From the NCBI RefSeq assembly GCF_965208555.1, contig NZ_OZ242342.1:124001-188000 (forward strand): a stretch of DNA of 64,000 bases, given 5' to 3'. Numbering within the stretch: position 1 is the first letter of the stretch; each line of letters starts with the position of its first letter. The position numbers and the translations under genes are program-made. Below the pieces are notes generated by a model, which ran no database searches, had not been told where the DNA came from, and worked only from the letters and a program-made list of their open reading frames with translations. This document shows positions 40,784 through 49,929 of this stretch, piece after piece. This DNA comes from Poriferisodalis sp965208555. Lineage in GTDB: Bacteria; Actinomycetota; Acidimicrobiia; Acidimicrobiales; Poriferisodalaceae.

Positions 40784-43087
40784 ATGCAAGCACCGTGCCG
40801 GCTCCAGCGCCGCTTGGCCGCAGCGCTCGTGGCGGCGTCGCTGATCGCTGCCGGCTGCACGGGTGCGACCGACGATGGCGCATCCCCGACCGCGACGTCC
40901 GTCCCCGACACTGCAGCTCCCACCACCGCTCCCCCGACAGCATCCCAAGACGATGCCGAGGCAGCCCACGACGACGTCGAGGCCGACCCACGCGCCGTCT
41001 ACTTCGACCTCGACCGCGTGCTCGACATCAGCATCGAGATCGCCGTGGAGGACTGGGATGTCCTGCGCAATCAGACCCGCACCCTCGCAGACGTGTTCGC
41101 GGAGATCGAGGAGTACGGCCTGTCGCGGCCCTTTGCCAGCATCTACACCTGGTTCGGCGCCACCGTGACAGTTGACGGCGACACGCACGCCGACGTTGGC
41201 GTGCGCAAGAAGGGATTCGTCGGCTCCCAGAGCTCCACCAAGCCGTCGCTCAAGCTGCGCTTCGACAAGTACGTCGACGACCAGTCCCTTCCGGGCGGCA
41301 TGAACCGGATGACGCTGAACAACAGCGTTCAGGACCCCTCGATGCTCAACACCTGTCTGTCGTACCGGGTGTTCGCTGCGGCCGGCAACCCGGCACCGCG
41401 CTGCAACTTCGCCACGGTGTCGGTGAACGGCACCGATCTCGGGCTCTACGTGCACGTGGAGGAGTTCAAGGCGCCGTTCCTGTCGCACCACTTCGGGAGC
41501 GCGGACGGCAACCTGTACGAAGGCACGGTCAGCGACTTCACGCCGGAGTTCCGCGGCACGATCGAGAAGAAGACCAACGAGGACGCCGACGACTGGTCCG
41601 ACATCGACGCCGTAGTAGCGGCCGTGGCGGATCCTTCCGACGCCGGCCTGAAAGCGCTGGGCGAAGTCGTGGACCTCGACCGCTTCCTGTCGTTCTGGGC
41701 GACAGAGGTGCTGGTGGGCCACTGGGACGGGTACGCCGGTGACCGGAACAACTACTGGTTCTACCGGGTGCCCGGCGGCCGGTTCGTGTTCTTGCCATGG
41801 GGCACAGACGGCACGTTCCACCTCTCCGATGACCCGAACCCCTTCGACAACATCTCCGACCCGCCGCCGTCGGTGCTGGCGCTGACCGCCATTCCCAACC
41901 GCCTGTACAACCACCCTGACTGGCGGGCCTCCTACGTCGCCCGGCTGAAGCAGATGCTGGACGACGTCTGGCACGAGACTGAGTTGCTTGCGGCGGTCGA
42001 AGAGATGGCCGCCATCGTGCAGCAGCACGCCCTGCCGGCCGAGGCCAGCGCTGCCGAGCAGGACACCGAGCGACTGCGGACGTTCATCTCGAAGCGCAAG
42101 GCCGAGATATTGGCGGACCTCTCGCCGGAGCCACCTGACTGGCCCCAACCTGACGTGTCTGCGCCGTCCCCTGCTGGGTCAGGAACCCTCGAGATCAGCT
42201 TCGAGACGACGTGGGGCAGTAGCTCGAGTCCCAATCCGCTCGGGCAAGGAACGGTCCACAGTCTGTTGTTGGACGGCACCCCCGAATTGATCGAACGCAT
42301 CGGGATCTTTGCCGGTAACGCCAACCCCGAAGAGCGTGTGCTGCTTCCGAACGTCGAGGTGCCCGCTTCCATCGTCGTCGCTGGGCTCGAACCCGACGGT
42401 TCGGTCAATGGAATGTCGCTTGTCGTCGACCCCCGCGAGCTCACGGCGGGGAAGACGCTGGTCATCGGCGTGGATGCCATCGCCGGAGGAATCTGGTCGA
42501 TCCCGCCAGGAGCGTCGTCGCCGGACAGCTTCTCGCCCTTCACTGAGGGTGCGCTTGAGCTGTCGAGCGGTGGGACGACTCCCGGCGCGGCCATCGCAGG
42601 TGACTTCCGGGGCGCCTACGGGTGGTCCCTGCCAGCGACCGGCGACGCCGATGCAGGCGCGCAGGGCGCCGGCACCTCAGATGCGCCGCTTGATGTCGGC
42701 TTGGTCATCAATGAGGTGGCTGCCAAGGGCGACCCGCTCGACTGGTTCGAGCTGCACAACGCTTCGCTAGTGCCGATAGCGCTTGATGGCTTCGAGATGG
42801 CCGACGATCTCACCGATGCCGGAAAGCGAGTGCCGTTCCCGGCCGGCACGGTCATCGGGCCGGGCGAGTACCTGCAATTCAGCCTCGACAAGGAGGCTTG
42901 GCCCGGTTTCGCGCTCGGCAGCGACGAGGAACTGGGCATCTGGCTGCTGGACGGCACGCTGGTCGCCAGCGTCGACTGGGACGAAGGACAGTCCGGCGCA
43001 GATGAGAGCTACGCCCGAGTGCCCGATGTCACCGGCCGATTCGAAACGGTCGACACCCCCACCCCAGGCGCCGCCAACCAGCGCTAA
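40784..43087 (+). CDS. Secreted lipoprotein with CotH-kinase domain and lamin-tail domain
   Basis: A 767-residue exported protein. A signal peptide ends at the lipobox IAAGC (Cys25), followed by a Thr/Pro/Ala linker. The CotH-type atypical kinase domain (about 80-460) includes VGVRKKGFVGSQSSTKPSLK, RMTLNNSVQDPSM and GHWDGYAGDRNNYWFY. After a middle beta-rich part comes a lamin-tail (LTD) domain near the C-terminus (LVINEVAAKGDPLDWFELHN). ATG 40784 has GGAAGG upstream. CotH proteins phosphorylate surface proteins or act on cell-surface polymers. It stands alone, divergent from the MBL hydrolase gene. Confidence 0.86.
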   Translation: MQAPCRLQRRLAAALVAASLIAAGCTGATDDGASPTATSVPDTAAPTTAPPTASQDDAEAAHDDVEADPRAVYFDLDRVLDISIEIAVEDWDVLRNQTRTLADVFAEIEEYGLSRPFASIYTWFGATVTVDGDTHADVGVRKKGFVGSQSSTKPSLKLRFDKYVDDQSLPGGMNRMTLNNSVQDPSMLNTCLSYRVFAAAGNPAPRCNFATVSVNGTDLGLYVHVEEFKAPFLSHHFGSADGNLYEGTVSDFTPEFRGTIEKKTNEDADDWSDIDAVVAAVADPSDAGLKALGEVVDLDRFLSFWATEVLVGHWDGYAGDRNNYWFYRVPGGRFVFLPWGTDGTFHLSDDPNPFDNISDPPPSVLALTAIPNRLYNHPDWRASYVARLKQMLDDVWHETELLAAVEEMAAIVQQHALPAEASAAEQDTERLRTFISKRKAEILADLSPEPPDWPQPDVSAPSPAGSGTLEISFETTWGSSSSPNPLGQGTVHSLLLDGTPELIERIGIFAGNANPEERVLLPNVEVPASIVVAGLEPDGSVNGMSLVVDPRELTAGKTLVIGVDAIAGGIWSIPPGASSPDSFSPFTEGALELSSGGTTPGAAIAGDFRGAYGWSLPATGDADAGAQGAGTSDAPLDVGLVINEVAAKGDPLDWFELHNASLVPIALDGFEMADDLTDAGKRVPFPAGTVIGPGEYLQFSLDKEAWPGFALGSDEELGIWLLDGTLVASVDWDEGQSGADESYARVPDVTGRFETVDTPTPGAANQR

Positions 43088-43111
43088 TGCGACGGCGCTT
43101 CCGCAAGCCCG

Positions 43112-44116
43112 CTAGTAGTCGGCGATGGCCCCGATGACCTGTTCGCCGATGAGTTCGATGGAACGCAGGATCTTGGCGTGGTCTCCGGAGATGTGGCGAA
43201 CCATGACCTCTCCGAAGCCCAAGCTGGCGAAGTGGGCGAGACGTTCGGTGACCTCGGCCGCCGAGCCCACGATGAGATCTCCCTTGCCGGTCCCCCGGTA
43301 GCCCTCGGCGAGCACCTGGTCGACTTCTGCGTGGGCAGCCTGGCTGGTGTCGGCCACCAAGATGTCGCGCCGCAGCACAGCTCGTGCCGGTCGGTCGTGT
43401 GCGGCCGCCGTGTCCTCGTAGAGCTGCAACTGCTCGACGCTGAGATCGTCGGGCGTGTTCTGACCCGACAGCCACCCATCGGCGAGCCGGCCCGCCCGTT
43501 CTGCAACAGCGGGCACTGTGCCGCCGATCCAGATCTCGACGGGCACGCGGGGCAGCGGGCTGATGCTGACGCTGTCGAGTTGCAGGTACCGCCCCTCGAA
43601 GCTGACCGATTCGCCGTCGAGCAGGGGGCGCAGCACCGCAGCGAGCTCCTCGGTGCGCCGGGCCCGTGACGCCATCGAGAACCCGTACGCCCTGAACGGC
43701 TCGGGGTTGCCGCCGTTCACCAGCACCACGATCAATGGCGCTTCGGCGAAGGCAGCGAGCGTGCCGAGCTGCTCGGCCAGCATGACCGGTTCGTAGAACG
43801 GCGCCAGGAGGACGACGCCAATCGGCATGTCGCCGGTGACCGCCATGATCCGCCCGAGCGTCGGCATCGGCGAGAACGTGTTGGCGTAGCTGGCCGGCAG
43901 CGCGTGCTGATCGCCGGTCAGAAACCCGTTGAGGCCCGCTTGGCGGGCGGTGGCCGCCAGCTCGAGAACGTTGCGGGCCTGTTGGCCTGTGTCCTCGGCA
44001 CCCATGGGCCGCTCGAAGAAGGCCCCCGGCGGGAGCGAGTCGAAGATCTCCTTGAACTGCGGGTACGTGTGAGGACCCGTTGGGTACAGGAACCGAATGG
44101 ACGTGCCCAGTTTCAT
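43112..44116 (-). CDS. LLM-class flavin/F420-dependent oxidoreductase
   Basis: A 334-residue luciferase-fold enzyme. Family landmarks are KLGTSIRFL at the start, LNGFLTGDQHALPASYAN, APLIVVLVNGGNPEPFRAYG and the late VPVEIWIGGTVPAVAERAGR, where the phosphate-binding loop lies. It is followed upstream on the same strand by a PPOX-type F420/FMN protein seven bases away. The pair is likely co-expressed and may share F420. Substrate unknown. Confidence 0.86.
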   Translation of the reverse strand: MKLGTSIRFLYPTGPHTYPQFKEIFDSLPPGAFFERPMGAEDTGQQARNVLELAATARQAGLNGFLTGDQHALPASYANTFSPMPTLGRIMAVTGDMPIGVVLLAPFYEPVMLAEQLGTLAAFAEAPLIVVLVNGGNPEPFRAYGFSMASRARRTEELAAVLRPLLDGESVSFEGRYLQLDSVSISPLPRVPVEIWIGGTVPAVAERAGRLADGWLSGQNTPDDLSVEQLQLYEDTAAAHDRPARAVLRRDILVADTSQAAHAEVDQVLAEGYRGTGKGDLIVGSAAEVTERLAHFASLGFGEVMVRHISGDHAKILRSIELIGEQVIGAIADY

Positions 44117-44123
44117 ACGGCGG

Positions 44124-44561
44124 TCACTCCTGCGGCGGGGTGTGCTCGAAGGGCAGGTTCGAGTAGCGACTCTGCGTCACCGTCACCCGCAGCACCACCC
44201 GGTTCTCAAGGTTGTCTCGCATCGGGAACGGCTTGGACGTGTACTTGTGGCTGATGGCGTCCATAGCGGCCATGTCGGGGTCGGGCTCGACTTCGGCGAC
44301 GCCTCGCAGCTGCATTTCCTCGTAGGGATTGTCCATGTCAACGATCGAGATGGCGACACGGGGGTCGCGCAGGATGTTCTGCGTTTTCAGCGATGTCCGA
44401 CCGGTGGCCATGATCACCGTCGTGGAGTCGACGAGGTCGATCCAGATCGGGTCGAGCTTGGGCGAGCCGTCTGCGCGCACGGTTGCGAGGTGCGCGAAAT
44501 TTGGCCGGCGCACCAGTTCCTGCGCCTCTGCGGTCATGGCCTTCGGAGTCGGTGTCGTCAT
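44124..44561 (-). CDS. PPOX-class F420/FMN-dependent protein
   Basis: A 145-residue split-barrel flavin/F420-binding protein of the pyridoxamine-phosphate-oxidase family: FAHLATVRADGSPKLDPIWI, then ATGRTSLKTQNILRDPRVAIS and LRGVAEVEPD. These are characteristic of the F420-dependent Rv1155/Rv2991-like group. It would reduce an unknown conjugated substrate. It is located immediately upstream of the LLM oxidoreductase gene. Confidence 0.87.
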   Translation of the reverse strand: MTTPTPKAMTAEAQELVRRPNFAHLATVRADGSPKLDPIWIDLVDSTTVIMATGRTSLKTQNILRDPRVAISIVDMDNPYEEMQLRGVAEVEPDPDMAAMDAISHKYTSKPFPMRDNLENRVVLRVTVTQSRYSNLPFEHTPPQE

Positions 44562-44666
44562 GAGTTCCCTCGCTTCGCAAGCAGGTCGGTGTGCAAGCGT
44601 TCACCGTAAACGCAAGCGTCGGGGCACCGCCTGCATGGTGACTCGTGTCTTGCGGGGCGGACCTCG

Positions 44667-45179
44667 CTAGTCGACGAGGAGCGCTGACTCGACGCGTGCA
44701 TCGCCGAGCAGGCGGCGCCCGTGGAGGAACGCGAGCTCGACGATGAACGAGAAACCGACAAGCTCGCTGCCGCCCAGCGTAACGAGCCGCGCAGACGCGG
44801 CAGCGGTACCGCCAGTGGCCAACACATCGTCGACAATCAGCACCCGTTTCCGATCGGCGACGGCGTCGGTGTGCATCTCGAGACGCTCAACGCCGTACTC
44901 CAGCTCGTAGTCGGCGCCCAGCGCGGAGCGTGGCAGCTTGCCCGGCTTGCGCAGCGGTACAAACCCGGCGCCCAGCCGATCTGCTGCCATCCCGCCGATC
45001 ACAAAGCCCCGAGCCTCAGGTGCCGCAACAAGCTCGACGCCCTCGTGCTCGAACGGTGCCACCAACTCGTCGACGCATGCTGCCAAGCCGACAGGGTCCC
45101 CCAGCAACGGCGTGATGTCCTTGAACACGATCCCAGCCTGCGGAAATCCCGGCACATCCCGAATCAGCCCCCGCCACAC
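44667..45179 (-). CDS. apt: Adenine phosphoribosyltransferase
   Basis: A 170-residue cytosolic enzyme joining adenine and PRPP to make AMP (purine salvage). The PRPP-binding motif VLIVDDVLATGGTAA is complete, and PGFPQAGIVFKDITPLL and PEARGFVIGG are typical APRT segments. GTG 45179 is the only likely start, since an in-frame TAG lies just upstream at 45191-45189. It is a housekeeping gene surrounded by accessory genes and is not obviously in an operon. Confidence 0.94.
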   Translation of the reverse strand: MWRGLIRDVPGFPQAGIVFKDITPLLGDPVGLAACVDELVAPFEHEGVELVAAPEARGFVIGGMAADRLGAGFVPLRKPGKLPRSALGADYELEYGVERLEMHTDAVADRKRVLIVDDVLATGGTAAASARLVTLGGSELVGFSFIVELAFLHGRRLLGDARVESALLVD

Positions 45180-45348
45180 AGCCCGCCCCTAGTCGCTGTC
45201 GATGACTCCATTGACCTGGAGTCTTGTTCAGCAGTGGACACGCTTGCAGTTCGCATAGCAACTGCCAGAACTAGGTCGTCGCTCGACAACTCGTAAGCAC
45301 ATAGATCGCCAGAACTACATTCGGCACGAATGTCTGTATTGGAATCCA

Positions 45349-46266
45349 GTGGCAGTTAGCGCCGAGTTCGACGAACGAGTGAGATCAAGCGCGCTCGCAT
45401 TCCTGCGCACCGTCCAGGATCGCACTGGCGGTCCCGTGCGCCGCGACGATGTCGCTGCGTTCGAGATCGACGGACAGCGGATTTCTCTCATGAACCCGTA
45501 CCGCGGGATTCGCAAACCAAAGCAACTGGATGCGGCGCTCAGCATTCTGACGGTCTTCTCAAGTAGTCCCGAGCGACGGCCGTACGCCGATGAGACAGGT
45601 CCCGATGGCTACCTCCGCTACAAGTGGATGGGCACGAACCCAAGCCATTCGGACAACATCGCGCTTCGGCGCGCGATGCGAGCCAACCTTCCGCTTATCT
45701 GGTTTCAGGGAATTGCATCGGGGTTGTACCTACCGGTGGTTCCGGTTTGGTTGGTCGGTGAAGAGCCCGCCAATCATCAATTCGTGGTTGCACTTGACGA
45801 GCAGCAGCGAGACACCTGGGACCGTACGGACGATGAACACGTGATCGATCTACGGCGCGCGTATGCGGAGCGAGTCGTCCGTGAGCGCTTGCACCAACCG
45901 GTGTTTCGCCAGCAGGTGCTCACCGCCTACGAAGGCCAATGCGCCCTCTGCCGGCTGCGTCATCGCGAACTGCTCGACGCAGCCCACATTCGCAGTGACG
46001 CCAAGGGGGGAGAACCGGTCGTCCCAAATGGCATCGCCATGTGCAAGATCCACCACGCGGCATTCGACAACCGAGTCATGGCGATCCGGCCCACCTACGA
46101 AATCGAGGTACGAGCCGATGTCCTCACCGAGGAAGACGGCCCAACGCTGAAACACGCTCTACAGGGCTTGCATCTTCAACGGATCCAAGTGCCTCGCCGT
46201 CGGGCGCGGAGGCCGAATCCTGAACTGCTGGAAGAGCGGTACGAGGAGTTCGTGCAAACCAGCTGA
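45349..46266 (+). CDS. HNH endonuclease, putative restriction enzyme (COG3440 type)
   Basis: A 305-residue protein. The N-terminal 160 residues (LMNPYRGIRKPKQLDAALSI, LRYKWMGTNPSHSDNIALRR, GLYLPVVPVWLVGEEPANHQ) match the recognition domain seen in orphan restriction-type HNH proteins. The C-terminal HNH nuclease has CALCRLRH, ELLDAAHIRS, NGIAMCKIHHAAFDN, giving both zinc cysteines and catalytic histidines. No methyltransferase is adjacent, so it may be a modification-dependent (type IV) enzyme; that is inference. The GTG start follows a 169-base divergent intergenic region from apt. The gene is less GC-rich than its neighbours. Confidence 0.84.
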   Translation: MAVSAEFDERVRSSALAFLRTVQDRTGGPVRRDDVAAFEIDGQRISLMNPYRGIRKPKQLDAALSILTVFSSSPERRPYADETGPDGYLRYKWMGTNPSHSDNIALRRAMRANLPLIWFQGIASGLYLPVVPVWLVGEEPANHQFVVALDEQQRDTWDRTDDEHVIDLRRAYAERVVRERLHQPVFRQQVLTAYEGQCALCRLRHRELLDAAHIRSDAKGGEPVVPNGIAMCKIHHAAFDNRVMAIRPTYEIEVRADVLTEEDGPTLKHALQGLHLQRIQVPRRRARRPNPELLEERYEEFVQTS

Positions 46267-46295
46267 GTCGGCATCGGCGAACGACGGGGACCCAG

Positions 46296-47060
46296 TCAGC
46301 GCTGGGCGGTGAAAAGTGTGGAGATGTAGGGGATCTCCAACTGGCCTGAGGGGTGGTGATGCTCGAGCAGCGCTCGCAGCCGTTGCGTCGTCTCCTCCTC
46401 GCCGAGCTGCTCGACAGCGGCGTGCATCTTGGAGGAAGACCGGGCTAGCTCGATGAACTCCTTATGGGTCTGGGGCCGCGTCCATTCCGCTGTCGTGCTC
46501 GACACATCGCCGAAACCCGCCTCGGAGAGCTCCGAGGCGATGTCGAATTTGCGGTAGTCGCGGGTGTAGCCCGGACTGTGCTCTTCGAGGAACGACTCGT
46601 AGTCCTCGAAGAGAGGGAGCTCGTCCAACGCACGATCGTTCTGGATGATCGCGATCAGTCCAGCCGGAGCCAGCGCGCGCTGTGCCTCTGCGTAGAAGCG
46701 AGGGTGATCGAACCAATGCAATGCCTGCGCGGCGATCACGAGACCCGTTGATGCTTCCTCAATGGGCAAGTCCTCTGCGGTGCCGACACGGAAGTCGACG
46801 GCGGCACCGCGACTGTCGCTCACAGCCTGCGCTCGCATCGCCTCCCCGGGTTCGACCCCGACGATGCGCCATTCAGGCAAGATCAGCGCGAGTTGCCGCG
46901 TGGCGATGCCCGTGCCCGAGCCGACATCGACAGCCAGCTGGGGCACAGCACGGCCGTCGAGCCTCGCTCGCAAAGCAGCCCACAGCGATTCGGGATACCC
47001 AGGCCGAGCCCGGCTGTAGGCGCCCGCAAGCTCGTTGAACGCCTGATGGCGATCAGTCAC
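46296..47060 (-). CDS. Class I SAM-dependent methyltransferase
   Basis: A 254-residue Rossmann-type methyltransferase. Motif I is VDVGSGTGIATRQLA, followed by the acidic VGVEPGEAMR that binds the SAM ribose, and VIAAQALHWFD (motif IV/post-I). The N-terminal FNELAGAYSRARPGYP is typical of the methyltransferase type 11/25 group. It overlaps the GcvT/DmdA-like gene by eight bases, so the two are co-translated. Acceptor unknown. Confidence 0.86.
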   Translation of the reverse strand: MTDRHQAFNELAGAYSRARPGYPESLWAALRARLDGRAVPQLAVDVGSGTGIATRQLALILPEWRIVGVEPGEAMRAQAVSDSRGAAVDFRVGTAEDLPIEEASTGLVIAAQALHWFDHPRFYAEAQRALAPAGLIAIIQNDRALDELPLFEDYESFLEEHSPGYTRDYRKFDIASELSEAGFGDVSSTTAEWTRPQTHKEFIELARSSSKMHAAVEQLGEEETTQRLRALLEHHHPSGQLEIPYISTLFTAQR

Positions 47061-48249
47061 AGCGGTCGGGGATGTCGACGAGGAGGCCTCGTGGGATGAG
47101 GCGTTCGGGGTCGTACATCGGCAGCGTGCACAGCTCGCCGTGCAGCATGGCGCCGTCGTGAGACTCCACGTCGAGTCGGGTGCCGGGGCCGTCAGCCGAG
47201 TCGTCCATGCGCGCGATAGCGACGCCGCATTGGAGGTACGGCGACCAGGCGGTTGAGCACACCCTGCCGACCGGCTCGCCGTTGCGGCTGAGCGTGCGGC
47301 CGAGCTGCGCTATGTCACCCTGCGTCTGCAAGCCCCAGGTGCGGCACGCCCGATCGGCAGCTACCAACGCCGCCTTGCCCACGAAGTCAGGCTTGTCGAG
47401 ATCCACGAAGCGTCCGAGACCGGCTTCGAACGGGTTGACGGTCGGGTCGAAGTCAGAGCCGGCATTGAGCAGACCGGCCTCGATGCGGCGTGCTCTGAAC
47501 ACCTGCGCCGAGGTGACGATCATGCCGAAGGCTTGGCCGACGTCGAGAATGCGATCGCCGACCGCTTCACGGTCGATGTCGGAGGTGAGGTAGAACTCCC
47601 AGCCCAGCTCATTGGTGAAGCCCGATCGGGTGATCACCACCGGCTGGCCGGCGATCGAGACCTCCGCTAAGTCGAAGTAGCGGAACGGCTCAGGCGGCTC
47701 GCCGTCGACGACGGCGGCGAGCACTTCGAGCGAACGAGGCCCCTGCACCTGGCTCACCCAGACATCGGGATCGCGCACCTCCACATCGAGATTGGCAGCG
47801 TGGGCCCGGTACCAGCTGTAGAGGTCGCCGTTCGCCTGCGCCATCCAGAATCGATCGCGGGCAAGGCGCAGCATGACCCCGTCGTTGATCATGCCGCCGT
47901 CGTGGTAGCAGGCGAATTGGTACGCACACCGTCCGACGCGCAGCTTGGACACATTTCTGGGAAACACCCGGTTCGCCAGGCGCTCGGCATCGGGGCCTGC
48001 AAGCTCGATGGGCAGCTCGCCGGTGTGCCGCAAAATCACCTCCCGGCGCACCTTCCAGTACATCTCGGTGGCTGAGACATCGGCGAACCGCACAGGTGTC
48101 AAACGACCGTTGTAGATCTGGTATTCGGGATCGTGTGCCAGTTCCTGGTACATCAGCGGGTGCGGAGCCATGGACATGCCCAACTCGCTCGGGGGAACGC
48201 CCTCGGTGGACAGCGCTTTCGCCACGTACCTCAGCGGTGGCATCTTCAC
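47053..48249 (-). CDS. GcvT/DmdA-family aminomethyltransferase-like protein
   Basis: A 398-residue folate-binding protein of the glycine-cleavage T-protein fold. Recognisable segments are GRCAYQFACYHDGGMINDGV (beta-sheet and cofactor loop), the folate-contacting ITRSGFTNELGWEFYL and the late KPDFVGKAALVA. The family includes GcvT, the DMSP demethylase DmdA and aryl-ether O-demethylases such as LigM. No glycine-cleavage P or H genes are nearby. It probably moves a methyl group from an O- or S-methyl substrate to tetrahydrofolate. Confidence 0.83.
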   Translation of the reverse strand: MKMPPLRYVAKALSTEGVPPSELGMSMAPHPLMYQELAHDPEYQIYNGRLTPVRFADVSATEMYWKVRREVILRHTGELPIELAGPDAERLANRVFPRNVSKLRVGRCAYQFACYHDGGMINDGVMLRLARDRFWMAQANGDLYSWYRAHAANLDVEVRDPDVWVSQVQGPRSLEVLAAVVDGEPPEPFRYFDLAEVSIAGQPVVITRSGFTNELGWEFYLTSDIDREAVGDRILDVGQAFGMIVTSAQVFRARRIEAGLLNAGSDFDPTVNPFEAGLGRFVDLDKPDFVGKAALVAADRACRTWGLQTQGDIAQLGRTLSRNGEPVGRVCSTAWSPYLQCGVAIARMDDSADGPGTRLDVESHDGAMLHGELCTLPMYDPERLIPRGLLVDIPDRCD

Positions 48250-48342
48250 TGGAACAGCATGCGCGACGGCGTGCGGTCAGACAAGGGACAGCGCTGCGCC
48301 GTCCGTGAACGTCGGGGCCGGCGGCCCTTCCGCAATCGTGGA

Positions 48343-48762
48343 CTAGTTGCGGACGAGGCGGAAGACCGGGATCTCGCGGCCGTGCTCGGTTGCGCTCTTT
48401 TCGTACTCGGCGAACTGCGGCATCAGAGCAGCCTGAGCATCGAACAGCCGCTTGCGCTCGTCACCTTCGGTGAGCACCGCCATGGCCTCCCACGTATCGG
48501 TGCCGACTTCAACCGTGACGGCGGGATTGGCGACGAGGTTGTAGTACCACTGCGGATTCTCTGGGGCACCGCCCTTGGAGGCGATGACCACGATGTCGTC
48601 GCCGTCAGTGGAGTAGACGAGCGGTGAGCACAGTTCCCTGCCGGACTTGGCGCCGGTCATGGTCACGAGGATCATCGGCGCCCCTTTGAGCCAGCCGCTG
48701 CAGTTGCCCCCGTTCTCGCGGAATTCCTTGATCACGCCTGCGTTCATTTCCAGAAAATCCAT
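48343..48762 (-). CDS. Deazaflavin(F420)-dependent nitroreductase family protein
   Basis: A 139-residue Ddn-like protein. Family landmarks are MILVTMTGAKSGRELCSPLV (cofactor-binding beta strand), DDIVVIASKGGAPENPQWYYNL and NPAVTVEVG. It reduces quinone- or nitro-type substrates with F420H2 in characterised relatives. I chose ATG 48762, which has GGGAG five bases upstream, over the more distal in-frame ATG at 48792. No operon partner. Confidence 0.88.
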   Translation of the reverse strand: MDFLEMNAGVIKEFRENGGNCSGWLKGAPMILVTMTGAKSGRELCSPLVYSTDGDDIVVIASKGGAPENPQWYYNLVANPAVTVEVGTDTWEAMAVLTEGDERKRLFDAQAALMPQFAEYEKSATEHGREIPVFRLVRN

Positions 48763-48884
48763 CGGGTGCTCCCGTGTGTCGAGCGAGCTCAAGGCTCGTC
48801 GGGTGGTGGCTGCCGCATCGCGGCCATGAGGAAGCTAGCGCTGCGTGCAGCGATTGGTCCGGGCTGTCGACTGCGCCGAAGGGA

Positions 48885-49772
48885 TCAGACCCCGCCCCCG
48901 TTCGAGCCGATGACGTCTTGCATCTCGCGGACATGGCGCAGCCACAGCCCGCCGCCGTTGTACGGGCGGGGATCGTAGGAGGCGTGCCCGAGCAGCCGTT
49001 GCACGCGCTCGCTCTGGCCGGAGAGCTCGCCCAGGCTGAAGTCCATCGGGCTGGCCTCTTCAGGCGTCAGCCACCCGGCAACGAAGCTCACGTGGAAGGC
49101 CCGGCGCCACCGGTCTTCGGTCTGGTTGGCGCCGCCACCGTGCAGCACGTAGCCCGAATACACCAGCGCATCGCCAGGCCCCAGCTCGGCCGGAACCGAC
49201 TCCCGCTCTTCGTACCGGTTGAGCTCCGACAGCCGATGGCTGCCAGGCACCACCCGGGTAGCGCCCAGCTCCTCGGTCACATCTTCCAAGCCGATCATGG
49301 CGCTGACCGTGACCTCGGGCGAATCGGGCCATGTCGCCTTCACGAATGCCCACCAGTTGTTGGCATCGCGGTGCAGAAACTGGGCGGGCTCGCCTGGCCC
49401 GATGTACATCACCTGCGCGGTGTTCAGCCAGTACGAGCCGCAGATCGGCAGCAGCACCGCATCGGCGATTTGGGCGTAGAGCTCGTTGTCGAGAACGTCG
49501 AAGAATGCGGGCGTCAGCCTGGCCAGGCTCGAGAAGCGGATCGTGTTCGACCCGACGAAGAGCTTGCCGTCGTCGCCGAGCCCCTGCGTGGCCCCGCCGG
49601 GCTCGACACCGCGGGCGTAGTCGTCGGCCGCCTCCCGCATCTGGGCAATCGTTTCCGCGCCGAACATGCCCTCGACGATGACCCCACCGTCATCGCGCAT
49701 CGCCTCAAGAATCGGCTCAAGCCCCGCTGAAGCAGGAATCCTCCGAAGCTGGCGGGTGGCGGTCAAGCTCAC
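48885..49772 (-). CDS. Phytanoyl-CoA dioxygenase family (PhyH) protein
   Basis: A 295-residue Fe(II)/2-oxoglutarate oxygenase. The iron triad is visible: His134-x-Asp136 in FLHRDANNWW and His211 in VLHGGGANQTEDRWR, with an arginine at 221-224 for 2-oxoglutarate. It hydroxylates an unactivated carbon; bacterial homologues act on secondary-metabolite or lipid substrates. It diverges from the GNAT gene. Confidence 0.9.
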   Translation of the reverse strand: MSLTATRQLRRIPASAGLEPILEAMRDDGGVIVEGMFGAETIAQMREAADDYARGVEPGGATQGLGDDGKLFVGSNTIRFSSLARLTPAFFDVLDNELYAQIADAVLLPICGSYWLNTAQVMYIGPGEPAQFLHRDANNWWAFVKATWPDSPEVTVSAMIGLEDVTEELGATRVVPGSHRLSELNRYEERESVPAELGPGDALVYSGYVLHGGGANQTEDRWRRAFHVSFVAGWLTPEEASPMDFSLGELSGQSERVQRLLGHASYDPRPYNGGGLWLRHVREMQDVIGSNGGGV

Positions 49773-49929
49773 GGCAATCTTCTCCCGACAAGCACAGAGT
49801 GGCCGTTTCCCCAGAAACTACTGCTCCCGCGAGGGGCCGCGACGATCCCGTGCAGCACCTCGGATGCCGTGATCGCACAGGGAATAGCGTGCAAGACCGA
49901 AGTACCAACCCGACCTGTGGAGGCAGCCG

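Noticed and set aside
39726..40991. Long N-terminal extension of the MBL hydrolase up to 40991
   Set aside because: The upstream residues are Arg/Ser-rich without family similarity, and the canonical MBL start MDIVLTGTGS begins at 40580; the extension overlaps the CotH gene.
45180..45348. Divergent gap between apt and the HNH gene as an RNA gene or attachment site
   Set aside because: No tRNA-like cloverleaf, repeat or strong hairpin could be seen.
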